Shown piece by piece: positions 27,582 through 36,661 of a stretch of 64,000 nucleotides of DNA. Numbering within the stretch: position 1 is the first letter of the stretch; every line of letters begins with the position of its first letter. The notes beneath the pieces are model-generated. The model ran no database searches, had not been told where the DNA came from, and saw only the letters and a list, made by a program, of their open reading frames with translations. Origin of the DNA: Sulfitobacter sp. EhC04. Its GTDB lineage: Bacteria > Pseudomonadota > Alphaproteobacteria > Rhodobacterales > Rhodobacteraceae. The DNA lies in NCBI RefSeq assembly GCF_001650875.1, contig NZ_LXYI01000008.1:225489-289488 (forward strand), in the 5' to 3' direction. The position numbers and the translations under genes were made by a program.

Positions 27582-28574
27582 GTGCGAACAAACATCACGG
27601 AACTTTTCGGCATCGAACACCCGATCATCCAGGGCGGCATGCATTGCGTCGGTTTGGCAGAACTTGCCGCGGCGGTATCGAACGCGGGTGGGTTGGGAAT
27701 TATCACCGCACTCACGCAAGGGTCGCCCGAGAACCTGGCCAAGGAGATCGCGCGCTGCCAGGAGATGACGGACAAGCCGATTGGCGTGAACCTCACCTTC
27801 CTGCCTGCCGTCAATGCCCCCGACTATCCGGGCTATGTCCGGGTCATCATCGAAAGCGGCGTCAAAATTGTAGAGACCGCAGGCAATAATCCGTCCCAAG
27901 TGCTGCCGGCACTGCACGAAGCGGGAATCAAGGTCATCCACAAATGCACCTCGGTACGCCACGCCCTGAAAGCCGAGTCGATTGGCTGCGATGCCGTCAG
28001 CGTCGACGGTTTCGAATGCGGTGGCCACCCCGGTGAGGACGACATTCCCAACATGATCCTGCTGCCGCGCGCCGCTGACGAGCTGAAGATTCCCTTCGTC
28101 GCTTCGGGTGGCATGGCGGACGGACGTTCGCTGGTTGCCGCGCTGGCGCTTGGCGCCGGTGGCATGAACATGGGCACGCGCTTTGTCGCGACCAAGGACG
28201 CGCCGGTGCATGAGAATGTGAAACAGGCGATTCTGGATGCGACCGAGCTCGACACCCGGCTGGTGATGCGCCCGCTGCGCAACACAGAGCGAGTTCTGAA
28301 CAACAAGGGTGTGGAGCGTTTGATTGAGAAGGAAAAGGAGCTTGGGGCAAGCCTCAAGTTCGAGGACATCGCCGACGAAGTCGCGGGCGTCTATCCGCGG
28401 ATCATGTACAAAGGCGAAATGGACGCCGGGGCCTGGTCTTGCGGCATGGTGGCCGGCCTGATCGACGATATCCCGACCGTGGCCGAACTGATCGACCGCA
28501 CGATGGCACAGGCCGACGAGATCATTCGCCGTCAATTCGGCCTGATCTCAGCACCGATGGCCGCAGCCTCCTGA
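27582..28574 (+). CDS. Nitronate monooxygenase/2-nitropropane dioxygenase-family flavoprotein
   Basis: 330 residues from GTG 27582 with GAGAGGAGG upstream. It is an FMN TIM-barrel: HPIIQGGMHCVGLAELAAAV at the start, DAVSVDGFECGGHPGE around 147-162, and the phosphate-binding FVASGGMADGRSLVAALALG and GTRFVAT. The EC-GGH stretch belongs to the class I-like branch, where the histidine is the catalytic base. Several members oxidise alkyl nitronates, but many in lipid and steroid clusters have other or unknown roles, including enoyl reduction. It stands next to beta-oxidation genes and is divergent from FadJ. Confidence 0.85.
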   Translation: MRTNITELFGIEHPIIQGGMHCVGLAELAAAVSNAGGLGIITALTQGSPENLAKEIARCQEMTDKPIGVNLTFLPAVNAPDYPGYVRVIIESGVKIVETAGNNPSQVLPALHEAGIKVIHKCTSVRHALKAESIGCDAVSVDGFECGGHPGEDDIPNMILLPRAADELKIPFVASGGMADGRSLVAALALGAGGMNMGTRFVATKDAPVHENVKQAILDATELDTRLVMRPLRNTERVLNNKGVERLIEKEKELGASLKFEDIADEVAGVYPRIMYKGEMDAGAWSCGMVAGLIDDIPTVAELIDRTMAQADEIIRRQFGLISAPMAAAS

Positions 28575-28600
28575 CCCTCTCCGCTGGAAAGAGCGGGCTC

Positions 28601-28753
28601 ATGAACCTTGCCAACACTGCCGAAGAAGAACGCTTCAACGGCGAGGTTCGTGAGTTCTTCGCCGCTGAACTGCCTGGTCGGTTGTCGGACAAAAGGCGTG
28701 ACAGAGACGTGGACGACCAAAGTCGATTCAACTGCACAGCGGTATCAGTATGA
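28601..28753 (+). pseudogene. Acyl-CoA dehydrogenase N-terminal remnant
   Basis: A 50-codon frame starts MNLANTAEEERFNGEVREFF then AAELPGRLSDKRR, which matches the first helix of acyl-CoA dehydrogenases (MNLDYTPEEEAFRxEVRxFL). The similarity stops after about 34 residues and the frame runs into a stop. No downstream dehydrogenase domain is present, so this is a 3' deletion. It lies directly after the flavoprotein gene. Confidence 0.75.
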
Positions 28754-28881
28754 CCGAACAGGTGGATGAACCGCATTTCGCCAATCGTCTTCTGTAGAAC
28801 CGTTCACTTATCCGGCAACAATAACCAACATCATTTGCAACACGTCGCGCAGTACCTAGCCTGACAGAAAGGGACAACACC

Positions 28882-30039
28882 ATGAGACTTGAGGGACAAC
28901 ACAATTTTCCAGAGATGGAGCGGGTGATCTACGGCAAGCCTGCGGCGCAGGCGGTCCTGGCCGAGGTCGATCTGGTCGGTGCCAAACGGGTCTTCTTCCT
29001 GGCCAGCCGGACGTTGAATACCAAGACCGAAGAGATTGAAAAGATCCGCAAGGCGCTCGGCGACCGCTATGCAGGCACTTATGATGGCATGCCTCAGCAC
29101 ACCACTCGCAAGGCCTGTCTGGACGCGGCGGGCAAAGCGCGCGACGCCGGTGCCGATCTGATCGTGGCGATTGGCGGCGGGTCGATCATGGACGCAGCCA
29201 AGATTGTACCGATGCTGATGGGGGACAATCCGCCCACCGAAGCCAGCCTGGACGATTACGTCGGGATCGAACCCAAAATCCGGTTCCAGCCGCCGCCGTT
29301 CCGGGTGGTCGTGGTTCCGTCGACACTGAACGCCGGTGAATTCAACGCCGCCGCGCTGGTCACTGACGAACGCACCAACCTCAAGCAAATCTTCTTCCAT
29401 CCGCTGATGATGCCGGTTTCGGTGATCATGGACCCGGAGTTGGCCATGCTGACCCCGACAGAATTGTGGTTTGGCTCGGGCACCCGCGCGATGGATCACG
29501 GCATCGAGGCACTGTGCTCAAGAAACGGCACGCCTCTTACAGATGCCGTCGTGCTCGCCGGAATCCGCGCGCTGCGCGACGGCATGCTCGCGACCCTTGC
29601 CGATCCCACTGACCTCGAAGCGCGACGCCTTTCGCAACATGGTGCCTGGCTTGCCGCGTCGGGCCTGCAGGTTCGGGTGATGATGGGTGCCAGCCACGGC
29701 ATCGGTCACGTTCTCGGTGGTACGTTCAACGTCCCACATTATTTCTGCACCTCGGTGATGATGCCCAGTATTCTACGCTACAACGCGCCCTCGACAGGCG
29801 AGGCGCAAGTCAGGCTCGCTGAAGCGCTGCGGGCAGAGGATGGCCAGGACGCGCCAACAGCGCTGCGCGCCCTGTTCGACAAATTCGGCCTGCCCTCGAC
29901 ACTTAAGCAGGTCGGCGTTGAAGAAGCCAACTTCGACAAGATCGCGTCGATTGCGATCAACCACATGTTCGTGAAACTGAACCCACACCCGATCACGAAC
30001 GAAGCCGACGTGAAAACGATCCTCAAGCTTGCGGCCTGA
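28882..30039 (+). CDS. Iron-containing alcohol dehydrogenase/maleylacetate reductase family
   Basis: 385 residues. The NAD-binding loop AIGGGSIMDAAK is at 96-107. Metal-site positions are R202 (normally D or N), H206, H272, H276 and H286, in RAMDHGIEA, MMGASHGIGHVLGG and NVPHYFCTS. Keeping the histidines but losing the aspartate is the pattern of maleylacetate-reductase-like branches, which can work without iron. Substrate unknown: a keto acid, maleylacetate or an alcohol. It converges on the HxlR gene. Compare the eroded paralogue at 12694-13824. Confidence 0.83.
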   Translation: MRLEGQHNFPEMERVIYGKPAAQAVLAEVDLVGAKRVFFLASRTLNTKTEEIEKIRKALGDRYAGTYDGMPQHTTRKACLDAAGKARDAGADLIVAIGGGSIMDAAKIVPMLMGDNPPTEASLDDYVGIEPKIRFQPPPFRVVVVPSTLNAGEFNAAALVTDERTNLKQIFFHPLMMPVSVIMDPELAMLTPTELWFGSGTRAMDHGIEALCSRNGTPLTDAVVLAGIRALRDGMLATLADPTDLEARRLSQHGAWLAASGLQVRVMMGASHGIGHVLGGTFNVPHYFCTSVMMPSILRYNAPSTGEAQVRLAEALRAEDGQDAPTALRALFDKFGLPSTLKQVGVEEANFDKIASIAINHMFVKLNPHPITNEADVKTILKLAA

Positions 30040-30057
30040 GGTCGATCATGTTCGCTG

Positions 30058-30082
30058 GCAGGCCTGACACGTTCAGGCCTGC
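30058..30082. terminator. Hairpin between convergent genes
   Basis: A perfect 10-base stem, GCAGGCCTGA with TCAGGCCTGC, around CACGT, placed between the iron-ADH stop and the end of the facing HxlR gene. No long T-run, so it may be a weak bidirectional terminator. Confidence 0.5.
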
Positions 30083-30609
30083 TTGGCAGCGCGTCTCGGC
30101 TTGTGTGGATGTTTGTGCGGTTTGTCGGGAAGCACACCCAAAGGCAAATGGATGGCGCTGTCAGCGCCCTCGCCTGGAATAACACGCACTTCGCGCGCTG
30201 TTACCTCTTCACCACATTCCGAACAGGTCATCACCGGCTCGAAAATTTGCCCGCATTCAAGGTGTTGATGCAGAAGCGGACGCCCCTTGCCCCCGGTCAT
30301 GTGGATATCGCCCCAATGGACCAGGGACATGACGATAGGATAAAGGTCCAACCCTTTCTGGGTGAGCCGGTATTCGTAACGCGTGGGGTTCTGCTGATAG
30401 GCAACTTTGGTCAGAACAAAATGTTCGACAAGTTTCTTGAGCCTGTCGGTCAGAATAGGCCGTCCGATCCCAAGACGGCGCTGAAAATCATCAAAACGAC
30501 GCACCTTCAGGAAACAATCGCGGACGATCATGAGAGTCCAGCGGTCGCCGATTACGGACAAGGTCCGCGAGAAGGAACAGTGTTGATCTCCGAGTTCGCT
30601 CCATTGCAT
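30073..30609 (-). CDS. HxlR-family transcriptional regulator with C-terminal cysteine motif
   Basis: 178 residues. The winged helix spans 10-105: CSFSRTLSVIGDRWTLMIVR, LGIGRPILTDRLKKLVE and YRLTQKGLDLYPIVMSLVHW are HxlR hallmarks. Residues 118-145 hold CGQIFEPVMTCSECGEEV, a C..C-x2-C pattern that may bind zinc, as in extended HxlR proteins. The tail is rich in K, H and P. It probably controls nearby catabolic genes or itself; GAACTAATAT (30650-30659), shared with the TetR promoter region, lies 40 bases upstream. Confidence 0.87.
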   Translation of the reverse strand: MQWSELGDQHCSFSRTLSVIGDRWTLMIVRDCFLKVRRFDDFQRRLGIGRPILTDRLKKLVEHFVLTKVAYQQNPTRYEYRLTQKGLDLYPIVMSLVHWGDIHMTGGKGRPLLHQHLECGQIFEPVMTCSECGEEVTAREVRVIPGEGADSAIHLPLGVLPDKPHKHPHKPRRAAKQA

Positions 30610-30881
30610 CGGTCAATGGTCCTTTTGAGCTGCGGTCAGTGTAAAATATGAACTAATATGCGCAAACGTCAAGGTACCCACAACTAAAAAGTGCAGAGCC
30701 AATAGGGTTAGCAATTCCGAACGAGTTCTTTTTATGGGTCAAGACGGTCAGATCCAGGCCGGGTCTTCCATTTTCCAATGCAAGTTTCCAATGCCTGCAT
30801 CCGCCCCAAGGTAAGGGCGGATACCAACGTGGTGCCTGACCGGGTTTGCGGAAGTTGTGCTAACGCGGCAAGTTGCGGGGC

Positions 30882-32075
30882 TTAGGCCGCAAGTTCAATC
30901 GTTATCGCGGTCGCCTCACCGCCACCGATGCACAACGACGCCACGCCGCGCGTCAAACCGCGCCGCTGCAGGGCGTGCAGCAATGTGACAATCAACCGGG
31001 CGCCGGTGGCGCCGATCGGATGGCCAAGCGCGCAGGCACCGCCGTTGACGTTGAGCTTGTCGCGGGCGATCCCCAAATCCTTGGCTGCCGCCATCGCGAC
31101 CACGGCAAATGCCTCGTTGATTTCGAACAGGTCAACATCGGCGACGCTCCAGCCAGTTTTTTCCAGCACCTTGCGGATCGCCGGAATTGGCGCGGTGGTG
31201 TACCAGGCTGGTTCCTGGCTATGGGTGGCATGGGCCTTGATCTCGGCCAGGATCGGCAGGCCCTCACGCTCGGCTACGGAACGACGGGTCAGGATCAATG
31301 CCGCGGCACCATCGGCATTTGCCGAAGCGCTGGCCGCAGTGATGGTGCCATTTGTGCGGAAGGCCGGGCGCAATGTCGGGATCTTTTCAGGCGAGACTTT
31401 CAACGGGTGCTCATCTGTATCGACCTGCTTGACGCCGCCTTTTACCGGCACGTCTATGGGCGCGATCTCATTGGCAAAGGCTTTGTCTTCTATCGCCTTG
31501 CGGGCCCGCGTCAGCGTTTCGACTGCAAATTCATCCTGATCGGCACGGGTGAACTGATAAGCCTCGACAGCAGCTTCACCAAAATCGCCCATGGGACGAC
31601 CGGGTTCATAGGCGTCTTCCAGCCCGTCGAGCATCATGTGGTCAAAGACCTGCCCATGTCCGGCGCGATAGCCCGAACGCGCCTGTTTGAGAAGGAAAGG
31701 CGCGTTCGACATCGATTCCATGCCACCGGCGACGATAATCTCGGCAGTTCCGGCCCGGATCAGATCATGCGCCAGCATGGTCGCCTTCATCCCCGATCCG
31801 CACACCTTGTTGATTGTCGTTGCACCTACCGCATCAGGCAGTCCGGCCCCACGTGCCGCCTGTCGGGCGGGTGCCTGTCCCTGCCCGGCGGGCAGGACGC
31901 AGCCCATGAACATCTCTTCAACCATGTCGGCTGCAAGATTGGCACGTTCAAGCGCCGATCGAATGACATGGGCTCCAAGCTCGCTGGCTTGCAGCGGCGC
32001 AAGATCACCGAGAAACCGGCCGAGCGGCGAACGAACCGCCGAGACGATAACGATTGGGTCTGAGGTGGTAGTCAT
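30882..32075 (-). CDS. Acetyl-CoA acetyltransferase / 3-ketoacyl-CoA thiolase
   Basis: 397 residues, full length for classical thiolases. The acylated cysteine is C92 in NKVCGSGMKA, NEAFAVVAMA is present, GHP (H352) lies in ALGHPIGATG, and C382 in CIGGGEA is the second acid/base cysteine. It splits acetoacetyl- or 3-ketoacyl-CoA. It ends a leftward operon after the thioesterase and MFS genes (71 bases from the MFS stop) and probably finishes the beta-oxidation cycle of the FadJ-type enzyme. Confidence 0.92.
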   Translation of the reverse strand: MTTTSDPIVIVSAVRSPLGRFLGDLAPLQASELGAHVIRSALERANLAADMVEEMFMGCVLPAGQGQAPARQAARGAGLPDAVGATTINKVCGSGMKATMLAHDLIRAGTAEIIVAGGMESMSNAPFLLKQARSGYRAGHGQVFDHMMLDGLEDAYEPGRPMGDFGEAAVEAYQFTRADQDEFAVETLTRARKAIEDKAFANEIAPIDVPVKGGVKQVDTDEHPLKVSPEKIPTLRPAFRTNGTITAASASANADGAAALILTRRSVAEREGLPILAEIKAHATHSQEPAWYTTAPIPAIRKVLEKTGWSVADVDLFEINEAFAVVAMAAAKDLGIARDKLNVNGGACALGHPIGATGARLIVTLLHALQRRGLTRGVASLCIGGGEATAITIELAA

Positions 32076-32146
32076 GGTCTTTTCCTTTGGATGTTATTTC
32101 AGCGAAACAGTCCCGCTGAGAGATATTTTTTCATACAGATCTGAGA

Positions 32147-33355
32147 TCAGGTTACCTGCGCGCCAGCTCTGCGCTTGAATGCAACGGGTGCAAAAATCAG
32201 CAACGACAGCGCCGACGATATGAGCAGGACGTTGGCCAGCGCACCGTTTGCCGACATTGGCAGCATGGCCGCCACTGTGGCACCAGCCGCTGCAAATGCC
32301 ATTTGAAGAAAGCCCAGCAATGCCGAGGCCAAACCAGCCTGCTTACCAAAGGGCTGAAGCGTAATCGCTGTTCCCAGCGGGGCGATGAACCCGCTGCCGA
32401 ACAGATAGAACGTCAGCGCCCCGCAGAACGAGGCAAAGCTGAGCATTTCGCCCAGGCCCAACAGCAAGCTCGCCGCAATCAGATTGATCAGAATGCCCAC
32501 CATGCCGATACGGGCCGGGCCAAATCTCTGCGACAGGCGCGGGCCCAGAAAACTCGCAGCGAAAACGACAAGAACCGTTCCGGCGAAGAACAGGCCAAGC
32601 TGGAACGCGCTCAGGCCAAAGGTGCCGATCAACACTGCCGGGGCGGTGGCGAAGATCGTATAGAGCCCTCCCACCGCAAAGCTGACCGCCAATGCCGGAA
32701 ACAGAAACAACCGATCGACGAAGAGGCGACCGTAATTGGCGAGAATGGCGGTCACGGACATGCTGACCCGCGAAGCCTTTGGCAAGGTCTCCCCCGCGCC
32801 GATCCAGTAGAACACCGCCAGCACAGCGCCGATGACGGCGACCAAGACAAAGGTGATACGCCAGCCGAACAGGCTATCCAGAGTGCTGCCGATCAAAGGT
32901 GAAAAGCCCGGCGCCGCTGCCATGGCGATCATCACCGTTGACATGGCCCGCGCCAGGGCTGGCCCTTCGAACAGGTCGCGGGCGATGGCGCGCGACAGAA
33001 CTGACGCCGCACAGGCCCCAAGCGCCTGGACGATACGGCCCAGGACCAATTCAGAGAGGTCGTTGGCCATCGCGCAGAGCACGCTGCCGATCACGAACAG
33101 CACGAGACCGCTCATGACTGTCCATTTTCGGCCAAACCGATCAGAGAATGGACCGACGACAAGCTGCCCCACCGCAAAGGCGATGAAAAAGCTGCTGAGA
33201 GTCACCGTCAATGCGCGCTGATCCACACCCAGCTCGGCACCGATGCGCGGAAAGACCGGAAGAATGATGTTGGTCGCCAGCGCCCCCAACGCCGCCAGCG
33301 CCGCCAGGAGAACTATGATACCACGGGTCAGCGGGCGCTCTGCTGCAACGCTCAT
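32147..33355 (-). CDS. MFS drug-resistance transporter, Bcr/CflA type
   Basis: 402 residues from ATG 33355, whose ATGA overlaps the thioesterase stop, giving translational coupling. Twelve membrane helices are apparent. GPFSDRFGRKWTVMSG after helix 2 is the MFS motif A, and LGACAASVLSRAIARDLFEG in helix 4-loop is the motif C-like region of Bcr/CflA proton antiporters. It sits in the inner membrane and exports small hydrophobic compounds. In this setting it may expel a toxic substrate or intermediate. Confidence 0.88.
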   Translation of the reverse strand: MSVAAERPLTRGIIVLLAALAALGALATNIILPVFPRIGAELGVDQRALTVTLSSFFIAFAVGQLVVGPFSDRFGRKWTVMSGLVLFVIGSVLCAMANDLSELVLGRIVQALGACAASVLSRAIARDLFEGPALARAMSTVMIAMAAAPGFSPLIGSTLDSLFGWRITFVLVAVIGAVLAVFYWIGAGETLPKASRVSMSVTAILANYGRLFVDRLFLFPALAVSFAVGGLYTIFATAPAVLIGTFGLSAFQLGLFFAGTVLVVFAASFLGPRLSQRFGPARIGMVGILINLIAASLLLGLGEMLSFASFCGALTFYLFGSGFIAPLGTAITLQPFGKQAGLASALLGFLQMAFAAAGATVAAMLPMSANGALANVLLISSALSLLIFAPVAFKRRAGAQVT

Positions 33356-33861
33356 AATGCGCTCACGGCAACGCAAGTCGAGGTGCCGTGGGCGAATAAC
33401 TTGCCCTCGTAATTCTCGATCCGCCCTTCCAGTGTGATCAGCGTTTTTCCCTGCGAAACGACTTTGCCGATGATGCGCAGCGGTCCGATGTCCAACGGGA
33501 TCGGGCGGATAAATTTGACCGAAGTCTCGTGGGTCGGGGCCATCTCACCGACATTCAGTGTACTTTGTGCAGCCAGTCCCATGACCGTGTCCAGCAAGGT
33601 CATGCCCCAACCGCCGTTAACCATATTCAGCAAATTTGCAAACCGCGGCTCTGGTGTCGCGACGAGTTCGACTTCGCCGATTCTCTCGGGCATGAGCATT
33701 TCGAACGGCATGATCTGCTTCATCGGCGGGCGCGGCACAACATTGGCGGACAGGCCCTTGACCATTTCAAAGCCGGTCATCTGCATGATCTCTGCACGCG
33801 AAAGCTTCTTTCCGCCCGCTGGCGGCAATTCCGCTTGCGCGCCGTCTGCATTAGTCGTCAT
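33352..33861 (-). CDS. PaaI-type hotdog-fold thioesterase
   Basis: 169 residues. NMVNGGWGMTLLDTVMGLAA matches the PaaI active-site region (HGG...D) with asparagine-valine-asparagine before the GG. THETSVKFIRPIPLDIGPLR and GKLFAHGTSTCVAV are the central and last strands. It would hydrolyse acyl-CoA to free CoA during catabolism. AAGGAAA precedes the ATG. First gene of the thioesterase-MFS-thiolase operon, overlapping the MFS start by four bases. Confidence 0.85.
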   Translation of the reverse strand: MTTNADGAQAELPPAGGKKLSRAEIMQMTGFEMVKGLSANVVPRPPMKQIMPFEMLMPERIGEVELVATPEPRFANLLNMVNGGWGMTLLDTVMGLAAQSTLNVGEMAPTHETSVKFIRPIPLDIGPLRIIGKVVSQGKTLITLEGRIENYEGKLFAHGTSTCVAVSAL

Positions 33862-33952
33862 GCCAAATTTCCTTCTCGGCTCCGGTGAAATCGGCGGTCC
33901 ATTCCATGAAATGAATCGCGTTCCAATAAGTGACTATGTTCATTTGCATTTG

Positions 33953-34354
33953 TCAAAGAACCTCAGACGGTTCGATTGCGCCCATACCACCGCCGATGCA
34001 CATTTCATCCGGTTTCGCCCCGGCGAGAGCCATTCCGCCCAGGCTCACCCGCTTGGATGCGGTGGCCATCGCAATCAGCCCCGAGGTGTATTCCCGATCA
34101 AGTGTGATGCCCGAAACGGTCACCGGTAGCCCCGCACGCAGGGCCCCTGTGCACCCGGTCGTGCGTACAAAGCCTTGCGGCAATGCGCGGCAAAGCCGCC
34201 AATTGTCGATTTCCGCAGGATCGACACCACGGCGCGGCATCGCGTTTTTGATGGCGTGGGCGGCAAGCTGAGTCGGCGGGGTCGCATTGAAAAAGCCGCG
34301 ACAGGTCGTACCAATAGCTGTTCGTGCCGTTGACACATTAAGCGCGTTTCGCAT
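33953..34354 (-). pseudogene. Thiolase N-terminal fragment with mutated active site
   Basis: A 133-codon frame from MRNALNVSTARTAIG to a stop corresponds to the first third of a thiolase (MREAVIVSTARTPIGKAYRG...). Recognisable parts are TQLAAHAIKNAMPRRGVDP and ALRAGLPVTVSGITLDREYT. The catalytic cysteine region (NRFCSSGLQ) reads DREYTSGLI, so the cysteine is tyrosine, and everything after residue 133 is gone. Clearly decayed; it stands just upstream of the thioesterase operon. Confidence 0.82.
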
Positions 34355-35016
34355 GGGTCCGCCTTCTGCTTCCAAATTTGATTCTTGTAGCTGGTTCAAC
34401 TTGGGTCCGGCTCGGGCCCGACTAGCGGGGCTATCCTGACGCAATCCATGTGTATGTGACTACAGCATCCACGGTGCTGCCCCTCCATCTGGACGCAGGT
34501 AAACAGACGCCCCCTTCAAAAACTGTACATATGTTCAGATTTTTGTTGCGTCAAGCGAAAGTGAGTCTAAAAAGGAGTCACTGGAGGGCGTGATCGCGGC
34601 GCTATCTGACGATCACTGGGAGAGAAACGAAGATCAGAAATTGGCATATGATAATGGACTGCGCCATCTCGAATGAGATGGTGAACCGGCGATGAAACCT
34701 GAACATCGCAGCGCTGATTCCACCGCGCAACGGAAAGGAACTGTACGTTCCGTCAGTAACTTCGTCATGGTGCCTTGATGGACCGATGGACAGTGCCGCC
34801 CCAAGCGGTGCCGTTCATGGCCGTCACTTGAAAACGAAAGGCCATTTCGGACGGCACTCTTGTGACAATGCTGAGTGCCCTAAGGTTTGAGGAGCGGAGA
34901 TCTGCGTGCGCTGCGCGTGGCGCTGGATACCAGGGTCACTGAACGTGTTCCGGTACTACCAAATGCCCGGCGGGCCGCGGATGCAAGATCGACGGAAATT
35001 GCTCGGGGAGGAGCAC
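34355..35016. other. Gene-free region upstream of the GMC oxidoreductase operon
   Basis: About 660 bases. A near-perfect 16-base palindrome, CTGTACATATGTTCAG (34523-34538, one mismatched pair), is a candidate operator. A 7-base inverted repeat GGCACTC/GAGTGCC lies at 34853-34879. The promoter for the rightward operon should be here but no clear -35/-10 pair stands out. Short open frames (for example ending at about 34676) have no family match. Confidence 0.45.
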
Positions 35017-36648
35017 ATGAAATACGATTACGTTATTGTCGGAGGGGGCTCGGCGGGTGCTGTTTTGGCAGCCCGCCTGACCGAAGATCCGAATGTTTCG
35101 GTTTGCCTTCTTGAGGCAGGCGGCAATGCCAGCAGCCTCATCATTCGAATTCCGATCGGCATGATTCCGATCTTTGGCAGCAATGGCCGGATCGCGAACT
35201 GGAACTATGACACGGTGCCGCAACCAGAATTGAACGGGCGTCGCGGCTATCAGCCGCGCGGCAAGGGGTTGGGCGGCTCCAGCGCAATCAACGGCATGAT
35301 CTATATGCGCGGCCATAAATCGGATTATGACGACTGGGACAATCTGGGCTGCGAAGGCTGGAACTGGGACAATTGTCTGCCTTATTTCCGGCGCGCCGAG
35401 AACCATGAACTTGGCGGCAACGAGTTCCACGGTGACAGCGGGCCGCTTCAGGTGTCCAAGCTGCGGTCGCCACGCTCGATCAGCGACGATTTCGTCAAGG
35501 CCGGCACGGAAATGCAACTACGTCAGGTCGATGATTTCAACACCGGCGACAATGAGGGCGTCGGATACTTTCAGGTGACCCAGTTCCACAAAGGCAAAAA
35601 GCGCGGCGAGCGCTGCTCGACCAACTTTGGCTATTTGGCTCCGAACCGGCACCGCCCCAATCTCACGGTCATTACCAAAGCCCAGGCGACACGCATCCTG
35701 TTTGAAGGCAAGCGGGCCACCGGCGTGGCCTATCGTCAGGGTCGCGCCGACAAGACGGTCGAGGCGCGGCACGAGGTTCTGCTCTGCGGCGGCGCCTTCA
35801 ATTCACCGCAGCTGTTGCAGTTGTCCGGCATCGGACGGCCCGAGGATATCCGCCCATACGGCATCGGCATGGTGCATGAATTGCCGGGCGTCGGCCAGAA
35901 TCTGCAGGATCACATCGACTTTGTCCTGTCGTTCGTAACCAGTTACAAAGGCGGCTTTGGTGTCGGGCCGGTCCCGGCGCTTCGGATTGCCGGGCACGTC
36001 ATAAATTGGATGCGAACAGGCGAAGGTATGGCGGCCTCCTCCGGTGCCGAGGGCGCGGCATTCTTCAAAACCGATCCCAACCTCGAACGGGCCGACATCC
36101 AGCTTCACTTTACCATCGGCATGGTCGACGATCATCTGCGGAAATTGCACCTGGGTCACGGCTATTCTGCCCATATGTGCGTCTTGCGGCCACATTCGCG
36201 CGGCGAGGTCTTTTTGCAAAGCGCCAATCCATTGGCGCCGCCGGGCATTGACCCTGCCTTTTTGACCGACCGCCGCGACATGGACGCAATGATCAAGGGC
36301 GCAAAGATGGCGCGCCAGATCATGAAAGCGCCCTCGATGGTGCAGCACGAGGTCAGCGAATTCTTCGGCGTCGGCGACAACATGACCGATGCGGATTGGG
36401 AGAGCCATATCCGAGCCCGCGCCGATACAATCTATCACCCGGTCGGCACCTGCAAGATGGGCACGGACGATATGGCCGTGGTCGACCCGGAGCTGCGCGT
36501 GCGCGGCATCGAAGGACTGCGTGTCGTCGATGCGTCGGTCATGCCGACGCTGGTGGGCGGCAACACAAATGCCCCGACAATCATGGTTGCAGAGCGCGCA
36601 GCCGACATCATTCGCGGACGCCTTCCGGCGCGTGCCGCGGCAGAATAA
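35017..36648 (+). CDS. GMC-family FAD-dependent alcohol dehydrogenase (AlkJ/choline dehydrogenase-like)
   Basis: 543 residues from ATG 35017, fixed by GGGGAGGAG just upstream and by the FAD motif then lying at GGGSAG (9-14). Other hallmarks are GLGGSSAINGMIYMRGHKSD, GAFNSPQLLQLSGIG, and the catalytic H474 and N518 in YHPVGTCKM and GGNTNAPTIM. It oxidises a primary or secondary alcohol with FAD and passes electrons to quinone. It heads a rightward run (GMC, acyl-CoA ligase, aldehyde dehydrogenase, TetR) that would turn an alcohol into an acyl-CoA. Confidence 0.9.
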   Translation: MKYDYVIVGGGSAGAVLAARLTEDPNVSVCLLEAGGNASSLIIRIPIGMIPIFGSNGRIANWNYDTVPQPELNGRRGYQPRGKGLGGSSAINGMIYMRGHKSDYDDWDNLGCEGWNWDNCLPYFRRAENHELGGNEFHGDSGPLQVSKLRSPRSISDDFVKAGTEMQLRQVDDFNTGDNEGVGYFQVTQFHKGKKRGERCSTNFGYLAPNRHRPNLTVITKAQATRILFEGKRATGVAYRQGRADKTVEARHEVLLCGGAFNSPQLLQLSGIGRPEDIRPYGIGMVHELPGVGQNLQDHIDFVLSFVTSYKGGFGVGPVPALRIAGHVINWMRTGEGMAASSGAEGAAFFKTDPNLERADIQLHFTIGMVDDHLRKLHLGHGYSAHMCVLRPHSRGEVFLQSANPLAPPGIDPAFLTDRRDMDAMIKGAKMARQIMKAPSMVQHEVSEFFGVGDNMTDADWESHIRARADTIYHPVGTCKMGTDDMAVVDPELRVRGIEGLRVVDASVMPTLVGGNTNAPTIMVAERAADIIRGRLPARAAAE

Positions 36649-36661
36649 AGGAGGAAACACC

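Noticed and set aside
30873..32063. Rightward open frame opposite the thiolase
   Set aside because: The thiolase on the other strand has complete catalytic motifs.
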